Positions 1-7,568 of a stretch of 22,097 bases of DNA are shown in pieces. Source of the stretch: JAAYCI01 sp964472465 (GTDB taxonomy: Bacteria; Bacillota; Clostridia; Oscillospirales; Ruminococcaceae); contig CAYYLW010000029.1 of assembly GCA_964472465.1 (NCBI GenBank), forward strand, positions 1 through 22,097, written 5' to 3'. A model generated the notes under the pieces. That model was not told the DNA's origin. It searched no databases and worked only from the letters and a program-made list of their open reading frames with translations. The translations under genes were made by a program, and so were the position numbers. Every line of letters starts with the position of its first letter. The first letter of the stretch is position 1.

Positions 1-4
1 GCTT

Positions 5-976
5 ATGGCCCAACATGCCGCTGCGGCGCCTCCACCCGGAAACCTGCAAGACCGGAATTCCCGAAAGTACAGGTTTTTGGCGTATATGCGGAAATACTGG
101 TTTATCTATCTGTTGGTAGTGCCGGGGCTGTGCTTCATGGTTTTGTTCAATTATGGCCCCATGTATGGCATTCAGTTGGCCTTCAAGGATTACAGCATCA
201 AAAAGGGAATCTGGGGCTCTGAATGGGTGGGGCTAAAGCATTTTTATGAGATGGTGCGCGACCCTGTGTTTATCCAGGCTTTCAAAAACACCGTCATCAT
301 CAACCTGTACAATATCATCTTTGGTTTCACCTTCAACGTGGTTTTGGCGCTTATGATAAATGAGATGCGCACAAAGAAACTGCGCAGCGTGGTGCAGACC
401 TTTGTGTACATTCCCTATTTTCTTTCCTGGGTTATTTTTGCGGGCATCGTTACCATGTTTTTAAGCGCCGACCCCGCCGGCGTCATCAACCGTATCATCA
501 TGACATTTGGCGGCTCGCCCATCGATTTTCTCAAGCGGCCAGAGCTTTTCCGCGGCATTTTGGTGGTGACCAACATTGTAAAAACCGCGGGGTACAGCAC
601 CATCATCTACCTGGCGGCCATTGCCGGCGTGAACCCCAGCCTCTACGAAAGCGCCCAGATGGACGGTGCCAACCGTTTTGATATGTTGTGGCACATCACC
701 TTGCCGCGCATCCTTCCCAGCATAGCGGTGATGTTCATTTTGCAGATGGCCAGCCTGTTTGTCTCCAATTTCGACCAAGTGTACAACCTCTATTCAAACT
801 ATGTGCTCTCCACCGGAGACGTGCTTTCCACCTACATCTACCGTGCCTCCATAGGCGGCGGTGGAAACTACGAGCTTTCCACGGCCATGGGCTTCGTACT
901 CAATTTCATGGGCCTTATCGTGGTGGTCATTACCAACAAATTTGTGGAAAAGCTGGACGTGATGGGCATTTTCTAG
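5..976 (+). CDS. ABC sugar transporter permease, LplB type
   Basis: This is an inner-membrane permease subunit of a carbohydrate ABC importer, of the LplB/aldouronate-transport type (binding-protein-dependent transport family). The 323-residue protein has a short hydrophilic N-terminus, a first membrane span at about residues 31-50 and about six spans in all. The cytoplasmic EAA loop that docks the ATPase is at about 215-234 (ESAQMDGANRFDMLWHITLP). The length is normal for the family. Only four bases precede the first ATG, so the ribosome site and any earlier start cannot be judged. The gene lies 16 nt before the second permease, and both are followed by the binding protein, giving the usual permease-permease-binding-protein order. 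No ATPase gene is present; members of this group commonly share a genome-wide MsmK/MsmX-type ATPase (family knowledge). Substrate is inferred from neighbours to be an oligosaccharide. Confidence 0.93.
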   Translation: MAQHAAAAPPPGNLQDRNSRKYRFLAYMRKYWFIYLLVVPGLCFMVLFNYGPMYGIQLAFKDYSIKKGIWGSEWVGLKHFYEMVRDPVFIQAFKNTVIINLYNIIFGFTFNVVLALMINEMRTKKLRSVVQTFVYIPYFLSWVIFAGIVTMFLSADPAGVINRIIMTFGGSPIDFLKRPELFRGILVVTNIVKTAGYSTIIYLAAIAGVNPSLYESAQMDGANRFDMLWHITLPRILPSIAVMFILQMASLFVSNFDQVYNLYSNYVLSTGDVLSTYIYRASIGGGGNYELSTAMGFVLNFMGLIVVVITNKFVEKLDVMGIF

Positions 977-992
977 TGGGGAGGTGGCAAGC

Positions 993-1925
993 GTGAGCCG
1001 TTTGCAACAAAGCAAAGACGGGTACAAACGCAGCATGTTGCAGCGTTTTGGTTTCAATTTTTACGATATTGGCGTGATGGCATTTTGCATCATCTTCGCC
1101 ATTGTATGTTTCTATCCTCTGTGGTATGTGGCCGTGGCCTCCATCACCCCATACGACCAATACGCCAGCAGCGGGGGGATGTTGTGGCTGCCGCCCTTAA
1201 ACCCAGATTTTCAGTACTACCAAGCCATTTTTGCCACCAAGGCTTTTACCAATTCCCTATGGATTTCGGTGACCAAAACGGTGCTGGGCACCACACTTTC
1301 CCTGCTGGTTACCTCCAGCATGGCCTATGCGGTTTCCAAAACACATATCAAAGGCATGAAAGTCATCAATGCGCTGGTGGTGTTCAACCTGTTTTTTACC
1401 GGCGGCCTCATTCCAGAGTACATGCTGTATAAGGATATTGGCCTGCTGCGCACCTACTGGGTTATGGTGATACCCGGGGCTTTGAATATCACCTATTTCA
1501 TCATCATGCGCAACTATTTTTCCTACTCGGTCTCGCAGGATTTGGAAGAGGCCGCTCGCATCGACGGATGCAACGATGTACGGGTGTTTTTTCAAATTAT
1601 CCTGCCGCTTTCGAAGCCCATGTTGGCAGCCGTGGGGTTGTTTATCGCGGTGATAAACTGGAACGACTATTACAGCTACATGATGTTTGTCTCGAACAAA
1701 CCGGAACTACAACCTTTTGCCTGGATACTGCGCCGCACACTGGTGGACCCCTCCATGATGCGGCAGGTGCAGCAGGGGGTGAGCAGCGCGGGGCTTCAGC
1801 TACCGCCACCCATGGCATTGCGTATGGCTACCATCATCTGTGCCATGCTTCCCATTTTGCTGGTCTACCCGTTCCTTCAAAAGCATTTTGCCAAGGGCAT
1901 GATGCTGGGAGCGGTGAAAGAATAG
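993..1925 (+). CDS. ABC sugar transporter permease, YtcP/LplC type
   Basis: This is the second membrane subunit of the carbohydrate ABC importer, a MalG-like permease of the YtcP/LplC group. I place the start at the GTG at 993, because GGGGAGG at 978-984 sits eight bases upstream at ideal spacing. A GTG at 984 in the same frame overlaps that ribosome site and is less likely. The product is 310 residues with about six membrane spans; the first is at about 26-47. The EAA loop is at about 186-206 (EEAARIDGCNDVRVFFQIIL). The C-terminus has the LQKHFAKGMMLGAVKE ending typical of this family. It pairs with the permease immediately upstream and the lipoprotein 65 bases downstream. Identification to family level is firm; the transported sugar is not shown by the sequence. 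Confidence 0.93.
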   Translation: MSRLQQSKDGYKRSMLQRFGFNFYDIGVMAFCIIFAIVCFYPLWYVAVASITPYDQYASSGGMLWLPPLNPDFQYYQAIFATKAFTNSLWISVTKTVLGTTLSLLVTSSMAYAVSKTHIKGMKVINALVVFNLFFTGGLIPEYMLYKDIGLLRTYWVMVIPGALNITYFIIMRNYFSYSVSQDLEEAARIDGCNDVRVFFQIILPLSKPMLAAVGLFIAVINWNDYYSYMMFVSNKPELQPFAWILRRTLVDPSMMRQVQQGVSSAGLQLPPPMALRMATIICAMLPILLVYPFLQKHFAKGMMLGAVKE

Positions 1926-1990
1926 AACGAAGTAATTTTGTGTGTGAATGTATGAAAGAATAAACCGCAAAAACAAGGAGGAGAAACAGT

Positions 1991-3751
1991 ATGAAGAAGT
2001 TGGCAAAGGTACTTGGCGTGGCGCTGGCAGCATCCATGTTGCTGGCGTCTTGCGGGGGAACGGCCTCGTCGTCCGCCGGTGCGGCAGCAGGTGGCGCAAG
2101 TGGAAGCGCCGGTAGTGCGGCTGCGGGTGGTGGCGGCGCGAATGCCGACCGCGAGAATGTAAGCATCCGCTACGCCATGTTTGGCAACAGCCTGGACGAC
2201 CCCGATGGCCTGGCAAACGACCCTATCAAGAAAAAGATAGAGGAGACTGTGAATGTAAGCCTTGAGTACGACACCGGCACCGACGGCTTTGACGACCGTA
2301 TGATGACAGAACTGGCCACCGGCACCGCGCCGGATTTGTTCCCCATCTGGAACGAGACGGACAAACTGACCAAATGGATTGACGATGAGATTTTGGTGGA
2401 TATGAATGAAATCGTCTCCGCCGAGCCAGACCGTTACCCCACCCTGAACAAAATATTTAACGACCCGGTGTGGCAGTCTTACAACAAACTCTATTCCGGT
2501 GATGAAAACAAAGTCTTTGCCCTGTATGGCATAGGCGCGTTGCCCCAGCCCTCTTTCGCCGGTGTGCCGGTGTACAACACTGCCGCGCTGGAGGAGTACA
2601 ACGAGGGCAAGGTGCCCGCCACCGTGGAAGAATTCATCGATTTCACCATCAAGGTGGGCGAAGGCGGCCAGATGGCCGGTTGGTGGCCCCGCAACAACAA
2701 GCTGGACAACTGGCAGGAGATTGACAAAACCATCGCCGACCCACAGGGTACCTCCATCCAAGCCCCTTGGGGCGACGCCTGGACGGGCTTTATCAACCAG
2801 GGGGACGACACCTGGAAACTGATGACCGTTTCCGATGAGAGCAAGGAAGTGGTGAAACAACTGGCCGAGATGTATGCCGCCAACGGTCTGCATCAGGGAG
2901 TTGGCATCCGGGGCGACTTTGACGACGCCTATGCGGAGTTTGGCGCTGGGAAAATTGCGGCGGCCAACTTTGGTTTTGGCTACCCCAACCAGTTCCGCGA
3001 TTTCTATCTCACCGCCTGGGAAACCGTGAACAGCGATGCGCAGATGGGCGACCTGACCCTGGGCACCGCCCTCACCTCGGACGGCAACTACGGCAAAACC
3101 TACTCCACCTACACCTGGATGAGCAATTTCTACGTGATTCCCACCACCGCCGCTGCGCCAGACCGCGTGCTGGACCTGGTGGAATACCTGGCTTCCGACG
3201 CGGGCCAGAGCCTGCTGTTCAAAGGCATAGAGGGCGAGCAATACACCGGCACGGCCGACCCCTACACCTACGATGTGGACGCCTGGTGTGAAATCAACAA
3301 GGCCTACGGTTACACCGAGCCCGACCGCGCCCGTTACGTCTGGTTCGGCAACCTGTTCAGCGGCTCTGAAATGCGTGTTGACCTGGAAAATGGCAGCGAT
3401 TGGTGGAGCGCTGTGGGCGCCCCCTATGACAACACCGACGACTGGGCCAGCGACCAGCAGAAGGAACTCTCCAGCTACGCCGAGAATATCGTGGGCGGCT
3501 TTAGGGACGAAGCGATGGTGAAACTGCCCGCCTACTATAACATGATTAACCTCTCCAGCGAAGCGGAAGCCATCCGTACCTCCATGAAAGATATTTCGAA
3601 CCGTTACCTCACCGCCATGATTGGTGGCCAAATGGATATTGAGGCGGAATGGCCCAACTACGTGGCAGAATACGAGAACGCTGGTGCGGCCGATTTAGAG
3701 CGTATGGTGAACGAGGCCATCGCCCAGGCCAAAACGGATTACGGCACCTAA
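1991..3751 (+). CDS. Extracellular solute-binding lipoprotein of sugar ABC transporter
   Basis: This is the surface-anchored substrate-binding component of the importer. It has a lipoprotein signal: KK charged start, hydrophobic stretch, then lipobox LLAS before Cys21. Residues about 22-50 are a Ser/Ala/Gly-rich tether. The mature domain resembles the large (about 550-residue) family 1 binding proteins of LplA/YtcQ type, used for aldouronates and other pectin- or xylan-derived or host oligosaccharides. At 586 residues it is normal length. An AAGGAGGAG ribosome site lies just before the ATG. Many aromatic residues (for example WWPRNNK and DWWSAVGAPYDN) fit carbohydrate stacking. It is the last gene of the transporter unit, followed by a repeat-containing gap and a strong hairpin. 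Specificity cannot be read from the sequence; the neighbouring enzymes suggest an acetylated acidic oligosaccharide. Confidence 0.93.
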   Translation: MKKLAKVLGVALAASMLLASCGGTASSSAGAAAGGASGSAGSAAAGGGGANADRENVSIRYAMFGNSLDDPDGLANDPIKKKIEETVNVSLEYDTGTDGFDDRMMTELATGTAPDLFPIWNETDKLTKWIDDEILVDMNEIVSAEPDRYPTLNKIFNDPVWQSYNKLYSGDENKVFALYGIGALPQPSFAGVPVYNTAALEEYNEGKVPATVEEFIDFTIKVGEGGQMAGWWPRNNKLDNWQEIDKTIADPQGTSIQAPWGDAWTGFINQGDDTWKLMTVSDESKEVVKQLAEMYAANGLHQGVGIRGDFDDAYAEFGAGKIAAANFGFGYPNQFRDFYLTAWETVNSDAQMGDLTLGTALTSDGNYGKTYSTYTWMSNFYVIPTTAAAPDRVLDLVEYLASDAGQSLLFKGIEGEQYTGTADPYTYDVDAWCEINKAYGYTEPDRARYVWFGNLFSGSEMRVDLENGSDWWSAVGAPYDNTDDWASDQQKELSSYAENIVGGFRDEAMVKLPAYYNMINLSSEAEAIRTSMKDISNRYLTAMIGGQMDIEAEWPNYVAEYENAGAADLERMVNEAIAQAKTDYGT

Positions 3752-3820
3752 AGAGTGAAAATAGAGCTGGCCTAGAGAGCCCAAATGAGGTAAGATTAGA
3801 ACGGTAGAAAAGCTTAGGCG

Positions 3821-3854
3821 CATGGCCCCTCCTTCGAAAGAGGGAGGGGCCATG
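3821..3854. repeat. Short inverted repeat, copy 1
   Basis: CATGGCCCCTCC at 3821-3832 is the exact reverse complement of 3843-3854, around a ten-base centre starting TTCGAA. Its core (GGCCCCTCCTTCGAAAGAGG and the following bases) recurs at 4029-4055. This is typical of short intergenic palindromic (REP-like) repeats that occur in many copies per genome. Only the two copies in this window are seen directly. Confidence 0.75.
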
Positions 3855-4028
3855 CCGGGTGAGAAAGCTAAAAAGGCAGATAGGCCAGCGCGCCCTGGCG
3901 TGTGGGCGCAGTAGGGCGCGCCAAAGCGCTTCCCGGTGGGCCGGCGGGAAACCGCCAAAAGGACCGCGGGTCTTTGGGCTCGGTATTTGCCTGGCATGCC
4001 GGGATACGGCGTCACTTTTTAGCAAGCT

Positions 4029-4055
4029 GGCCCCTCCTTCGAAAGAGGGAGGGGC
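4029..4055. repeat. Short inverted repeat, copy 2
   Basis: This is a second copy of the element at 3821-3854, identical over 27 bases but with shorter matching flanks. The perfect arms here are GCCCCTCC (4030-4037) and GGAGGGGC (4048-4055). It directly abuts the long hairpin at 4055-4098. Two same-orientation copies 208 bases apart could bound a small mobile or repeat unit, which is an inference. Confidence 0.75.
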
Positions 4056-4098
4056 ATACAAAAGCCCGGAAAGCAGCTGGTTTCCGGGCTTTTGTATG
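4055..4098 (+). terminator. Perfect 18-bp hairpin, probable terminator or attenuator
   Basis: CATACAAAAGCCCGGAAA (4055-4072) is exactly complementary to 4081-4098, with an eight-base loop. The GC core AAGCCCGG/CCGGGCTT is followed by four T residues (4090-4093) within the stem, so it reads as a rho-independent terminator in either direction. It lies 304 bases after the binding-protein stop and only 33 bases before the esterase ATG. It could end the transporter transcript, or reduce transcription into the enzyme genes. Confidence 0.7.
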
Positions 4099-4131
4099 AA
4101 ATGGCCTGTGGAAAAAGAACGGGGGATAACG

Positions 4132-5556
4132 ATGGACTATGGCGTGCATATAGAGAGCGGTGCCAGGGATTGGCAACTGTTCCAGCAGGATGAAACCGGC
4201 TTTTCAGACATCTGCCTGAGGGGTGTGTTCCGCTGCATCCGCCAAAGCTTTGAGTTGCCGCTGCAATTTGAAGAGGTGGCCGCAGGCGATGTGGTGGTAA
4301 AAGCGCGGGTGGCGCTGGAGGAGACCGGGGAGGACGTACTGCCCTGGACGGAATGCCAGCGGCGGGGCGAAAACGGCTGGGAGACGAGGCTGCGCGTGCC
4401 TGCCGGCGGGCTGTACCGCGTGGAGACCTACATGGAATATGAGGGCTGGAACGGGCTATCCGCCACGCGGGGAGACATGGTGCACAACATTGGCGTGGGG
4501 GATATTTTTGTCATAGCGGGGCAGAGCAACGCCGCGGGCCGCGCCAAGGGTCCGGTGGCCGACCCGCCCCAGCTGGGGGTGCATGTACTGCGCCCCAGTG
4601 GGCAGTGGCAGCTGGCCACCCACCCTCTGGGCGAAACCACCGCCGCCCGTCATCTGGGCAACTTTGAAAACCACAACCCCGGCCACAGCCCCTGGCTGCA
4701 TTTTGCCAAACGTTTGAAAGCAAAGCTGGGTTATCCCATTGGCCTGGTTCCCTGTGCCTATGGAGGCGCGCCGCTGCGCTGGTGGAACCCCGAAGAAAAC
4801 GGCGCTTTGTTTCAGAATATGCGGGAGCTTTTGAGGGACGCGGGTGTGGAAAAGCTACGCGGGATGCTATGGTATCAGGGTGAGGCCGAGGGCTATGAGG
4901 AAAGCGCAGGCAGCTACGCCGCACGTTTTGCCGCCTTCGTGCGTGCGGTGCGCTCTGAATGGGGGGAGAAATTGCCCTTCATCACCGTGCAGCTCAACCG
5001 CTGCGTAAACGAGGCCACAGAGGCGCTGGACCGCCAGTGGGGCCTGGTGCGGGAGGCCCAGCGGCAGGCGATGTATCAGCTGGAAAACCTGGCCACCCTG
5101 CCCGCGGGAGACATCGCCTTGTACGATTTTATCCATAACTCTGCCGAGGGTAACCTGGTGCTGGGAGAGCGCTGTGCCAAGGCGGCGCTAGATTTATGCT
5201 ATGGGCTTAAAAGTGACTGGCGTGCGCCTGAACCAAGCGTGGTAGAACAGACCGCGCCCGATACACTGCGCGTTACGTTTAGCCGCATCCACAATTGGCT
5301 GAACCCCTACGACCTGCCCGCCGCGGCCCTGCCTTTTGAGGCGGAGGACCAAGAGGGCCTGGTGCGCCCGGCGGCCTACGAGACCGGGCGGGACAGCCTG
5401 AGCATCCGTTTTGAAAGGCCGCTATGCGGGGCGGTGCGCCTGCATGGGGCCTGGCGGATGAACAGCGGGGGGTTAATTCCCTGTGATTGCATGCGTATGC
5501 CCATGCTGTCTTTTTATGGCGTGCTGGCCAGCGCGGCGGGGGAGGGGGACGCATGA
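4132..5556 (+). CDS. Sialate O-acetylesterase-like SGNH/SASA hydrolase
   Basis: This is a probable carbohydrate esterase that removes O-acetyl groups, of the sialate O-acetylesterase/DUF303 (SASA) family with an SGNH hydrolase fold. The start at 4132 is chosen for the GGGGG ribosome site six bases upstream; the product is 474 residues. Visible catalytic blocks are the nucleophile motif AGQSNAAG with Ser132, WYQGE at 247-251, and an Asp-x-x-His pair at Asp332/His335 (YDFIHN). An N-terminal beta-rich region of about 120 residues precedes the esterase core, and a beta-type C-terminal domain follows, as is common in the family. There is no signal peptide, so it should act in the cytoplasm on imported sugars. 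It overlaps the next gene by four bases (ATGA). Alternatives are xylan or other glycan acetylesterases of the same family; the exact substrate is not proven. Confidence 0.87.
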   Translation: MDYGVHIESGARDWQLFQQDETGFSDICLRGVFRCIRQSFELPLQFEEVAAGDVVVKARVALEETGEDVLPWTECQRRGENGWETRLRVPAGGLYRVETYMEYEGWNGLSATRGDMVHNIGVGDIFVIAGQSNAAGRAKGPVADPPQLGVHVLRPSGQWQLATHPLGETTAARHLGNFENHNPGHSPWLHFAKRLKAKLGYPIGLVPCAYGGAPLRWWNPEENGALFQNMRELLRDAGVEKLRGMLWYQGEAEGYEESAGSYAARFAAFVRAVRSEWGEKLPFITVQLNRCVNEATEALDRQWGLVREAQRQAMYQLENLATLPAGDIALYDFIHNSAEGNLVLGERCAKAALDLCYGLKSDWRAPEPSVVEQTAPDTLRVTFSRIHNWLNPYDLPAAALPFEAEDQEGLVRPAAYETGRDSLSIRFERPLCGAVRLHGAWRMNSGGLIPCDCMRMPMLSFYGVLASAAGEGDA

Positions 5557-7568
5557 GCAATTCCTATCTGTACACCTTTCGCTTTTGCTGCGACCCCGGC
5601 TTTAACGACGAAGCCGAGCTGGCCGCGCTGAACCGCTATGTGGGCGAGGCCTGCGTGGACGATGTGGCGGTGTTTGCCAACGTGGAGGAAATCAACACTG
5701 GGCACATGAGTTTTGAAGAACAGGATGTGTACCTGGCACTGATGCGCCGGGTACGGGAGACCATGGCTGAAAAAGGCGTAACCATGTCTGTAAACCAGTG
5801 GCATAGCCTGATGCATGCCGACATTGGCAAAGAGCAAAGGCCGGGGCAAAATTTCCGCCCAATGCGGGATAAGAACGGCCTGGATGCAAAACTTTGCGTG
5901 TGCCCCCTGTGTGAAAACTGGCAGGCGTATATCGCGTGGCTGTACGCGCGGTATGCCCAGCTTGGCCCGGAAATTTTGTGGGTGGAGGATGATTTCCGCC
6001 TGCACAACCACGAGCCGCTGGACTGGGGCGGCTGCTTTTGCGAGGAGCACATGCGCCTGTATAGCGCGCGCGCGGGCCGCCCCTTGAGCCGGGAGGAGTT
6101 CCTGGCAGGGGTTTTGCAGCCTGGCGAGGTGCACCCCTACCGCCAAATTTGGCTGGACGTCTCCCGCGAGACCATGTTGGCGGCGGCCAAGGCCATTGGG
6201 GACGCCGTGCAGGCTGAAAACCCGCGGGTAAAGCTGGGGTTGATGAGCTCGGTGCCGCATGTGCACGCGGCCGAAGGGCGGGATTGGCCCGCCCTCATCG
6301 GCGCCTTGGCCCAAAACAAGCCCGGGGTATGCCGCATCCATCTGCCGGGGTATCAAGAATTGGCCCCCGCCAAATACCTGCAAAATTTTAACATGGTCTC
6401 TATGCTCACCCGCGCCTTCCTGCCGCCGGATTGCGAGGTGTACCCAGAGCTGGAAAATTTCCCCTACTCCCGCTATGCCAAAAGCCGCCGCTTCACCCGT
6501 TACCAGTTGCTTAGTTCCCTGGCGCTGGGAGTGCAGGGCATGACCATCGACCTTTACGATTTAAACGGCAACGGCATTGTGTGGGCCGAGGGCTACCAAG
6601 ACACCCTGCGGGACGCAAAACCCTTTTTATGCCACATGAACGATTTGGGTATTTTTTCCGGCAAACGCCTGGGTGTACAGGTGATGGTATCGCCCCGTTC
6701 CGCCTACACCCTGCACACCCGGCAGGGCTTGCGCATGGAGGAACTGTACCCCGAAGAGGTGTTCTTTGCCGGGCTGCTGCCCGCCATGGGCGTACCCTTT
6801 GCCTACTGCCAGGATAAAGCGGTGGAGGGTGAAATTCTGGCTGTGAGCGGGCAGTATCTGCGGAACCTGGAGGAAGAGGAGATACGGGGGCTGTTTGCCC
6901 GCAATTTCGTCATTTTGAACGGGGACGCCGCCTGGACGCTCTGCGAACAGGGGCTTGCGGCGCTGGCGGGCATTCAAACCGCCCGCTGGGCCAGTCAGGG
7001 GGGCGGCGAATATACCTACGAGCAGGCCGAACCCGGGAAACACTACTGCGGCATGGCCGCGGCCCGGGCTTCGGCGGTCATCTCCTGCAGCGATGTGCTT
7101 TTTGCCGAATATGGCGAAGGGGCCGAGGTGTACAGTTCCTTCTACGATAGCTACCGCCAAAAACGCGCGGCGGCCCAGGTGGTGTGCGGGCGGGTGCTGG
7201 TGTACCCCTTTGGGCATTTTGCAGACCCCCTAGACATTCCCCCCATGTTGCTGAACACCATGCGTGCAGAACTGTTGCATGAGGTGCTGAAACGGGCGGG
7301 GGCCCGCTTCCCGGTGGTGCAAAACCAGCCCTATCTGGCCCCCTACTGCTTTGAGAAAGGTGGCAAGGCCTACCTGTATTTGGTGAATGCCGCGCTGGAC
7401 GACGTGAGCACGGCCCAGATAGACGGTTTTGGGGAGGGGGATTGCTATATTTACCGTTCCTGTGATGAAATGGCTATGCCTATGGGCCGCAATGGCGGCA
7501 TATGCGCGGTGAACCTACCCGCCATGGAAACGGCTTTGCTGGAACCGGACGCGGGGCTACCCCGATGA
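5553..7568 (+). CDS. TIM-barrel glycosidase-like protein, function unknown
   Basis: This 671-residue protein is not one I can place in a named family. It starts with ATGA overlapping the esterase stop; GGAGGGGG just upstream is the ribosome site. The N-terminal 360 residues look like a (beta/alpha)8 barrel of glycosidase type. Acidic residues end predicted strands: EE at 45-46, ILWVEDDFRLHNH (Glu145) and VYPELENFPYSRY (Glu299/Glu301), spaced like the acid/base and nucleophile of clan GH-A enzymes. A cysteine set, CVCPLC at 115-120 and CFCEEH at 161-166, could bind a metal, recalling the zinc site of GH42 beta-galactosidases. Residues about 370-590 resemble a Rossmann or trimerisation-like domain, and a small beta domain follows. 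It has no signal peptide, so it is probably a cytoplasmic hydrolase for an imported oligosaccharide. Substrate unknown. Confidence 0.75.
   Translation: MSNSYLYTFRFCCDPGFNDEAELAALNRYVGEACVDDVAVFANVEEINTGHMSFEEQDVYLALMRRVRETMAEKGVTMSVNQWHSLMHADIGKEQRPGQNFRPMRDKNGLDAKLCVCPLCENWQAYIAWLYARYAQLGPEILWVEDDFRLHNHEPLDWGGCFCEEHMRLYSARAGRPLSREEFLAGVLQPGEVHPYRQIWLDVSRETMLAAAKAIGDAVQAENPRVKLGLMSSVPHVHAAEGRDWPALIGALAQNKPGVCRIHLPGYQELAPAKYLQNFNMVSMLTRAFLPPDCEVYPELENFPYSRYAKSRRFTRYQLLSSLALGVQGMTIDLYDLNGNGIVWAEGYQDTLRDAKPFLCHMNDLGIFSGKRLGVQVMVSPRSAYTLHTRQGLRMEELYPEEVFFAGLLPAMGVPFAYCQDKAVEGEILAVSGQYLRNLEEEEIRGLFARNFVILNGDAAWTLCEQGLAALAGIQTARWASQGGGEYTYEQAEPGKHYCGMAAARASAVISCSDVLFAEYGEGAEVYSSFYDSYRQKRAAAQVVCGRVLVYPFGHFADPLDIPPMLLNTMRAELLHEVLKRAGARFPVVQNQPYLAPYCFEKGGKAYLYLVNAALDDVSTAQIDGFGEGDCYIYRSCDEMAMPMGRNGGICAVNLPAMETALLEPDAGLPR

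Larger units (their letters stand above)
3752..4131 (+). other. Intergenic gap with paired repeats and hairpin
   Basis: This non-coding stretch lies between the binding protein and the esterase. It holds two near-identical inverted repeats (3821-3854 and 4029-4055), about 175 bases of GC-rich sequence between them, and an 18-bp hairpin (4055-4098). The GC-rich part includes a GGCGG-GAAA-CCGCC mini-hairpin at 3943-3956, a stem with a GNRA-type loop. A reading frame from 3859 runs into the esterase. I reject its first part as coding, because it crosses the repeats and lacks a ribosome site. No clear sigma-A promoter was seen close to the esterase start. Confidence 0.6.

Noticed and set aside
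1877..3631. Long - strand reading frame opposite the binding-protein gene
   Set aside because: It is a codon-bias shadow of the + strand lipoprotein gene; its translation is low-complexity and matches no family, and there is no ribosome site.
3609..4061. Reading frame on the - strand over the repeat gap
   Set aside because: It overlaps the 3' end of the binding protein and consists of translated palindromes; it has no coding features.
3859..4131. In-frame N-terminal extension of the esterase
   Set aside because: It runs through both the repeat element and the 18-bp hairpin, has no ribosome site and is not esterase-like; the ATG at 4132 has a good site.
5514..6383. 289-residue - strand frame inside the TIM-barrel gene
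   Set aside because: It is antisense to a well-supported gene with coupled start; no domain is recognisable.
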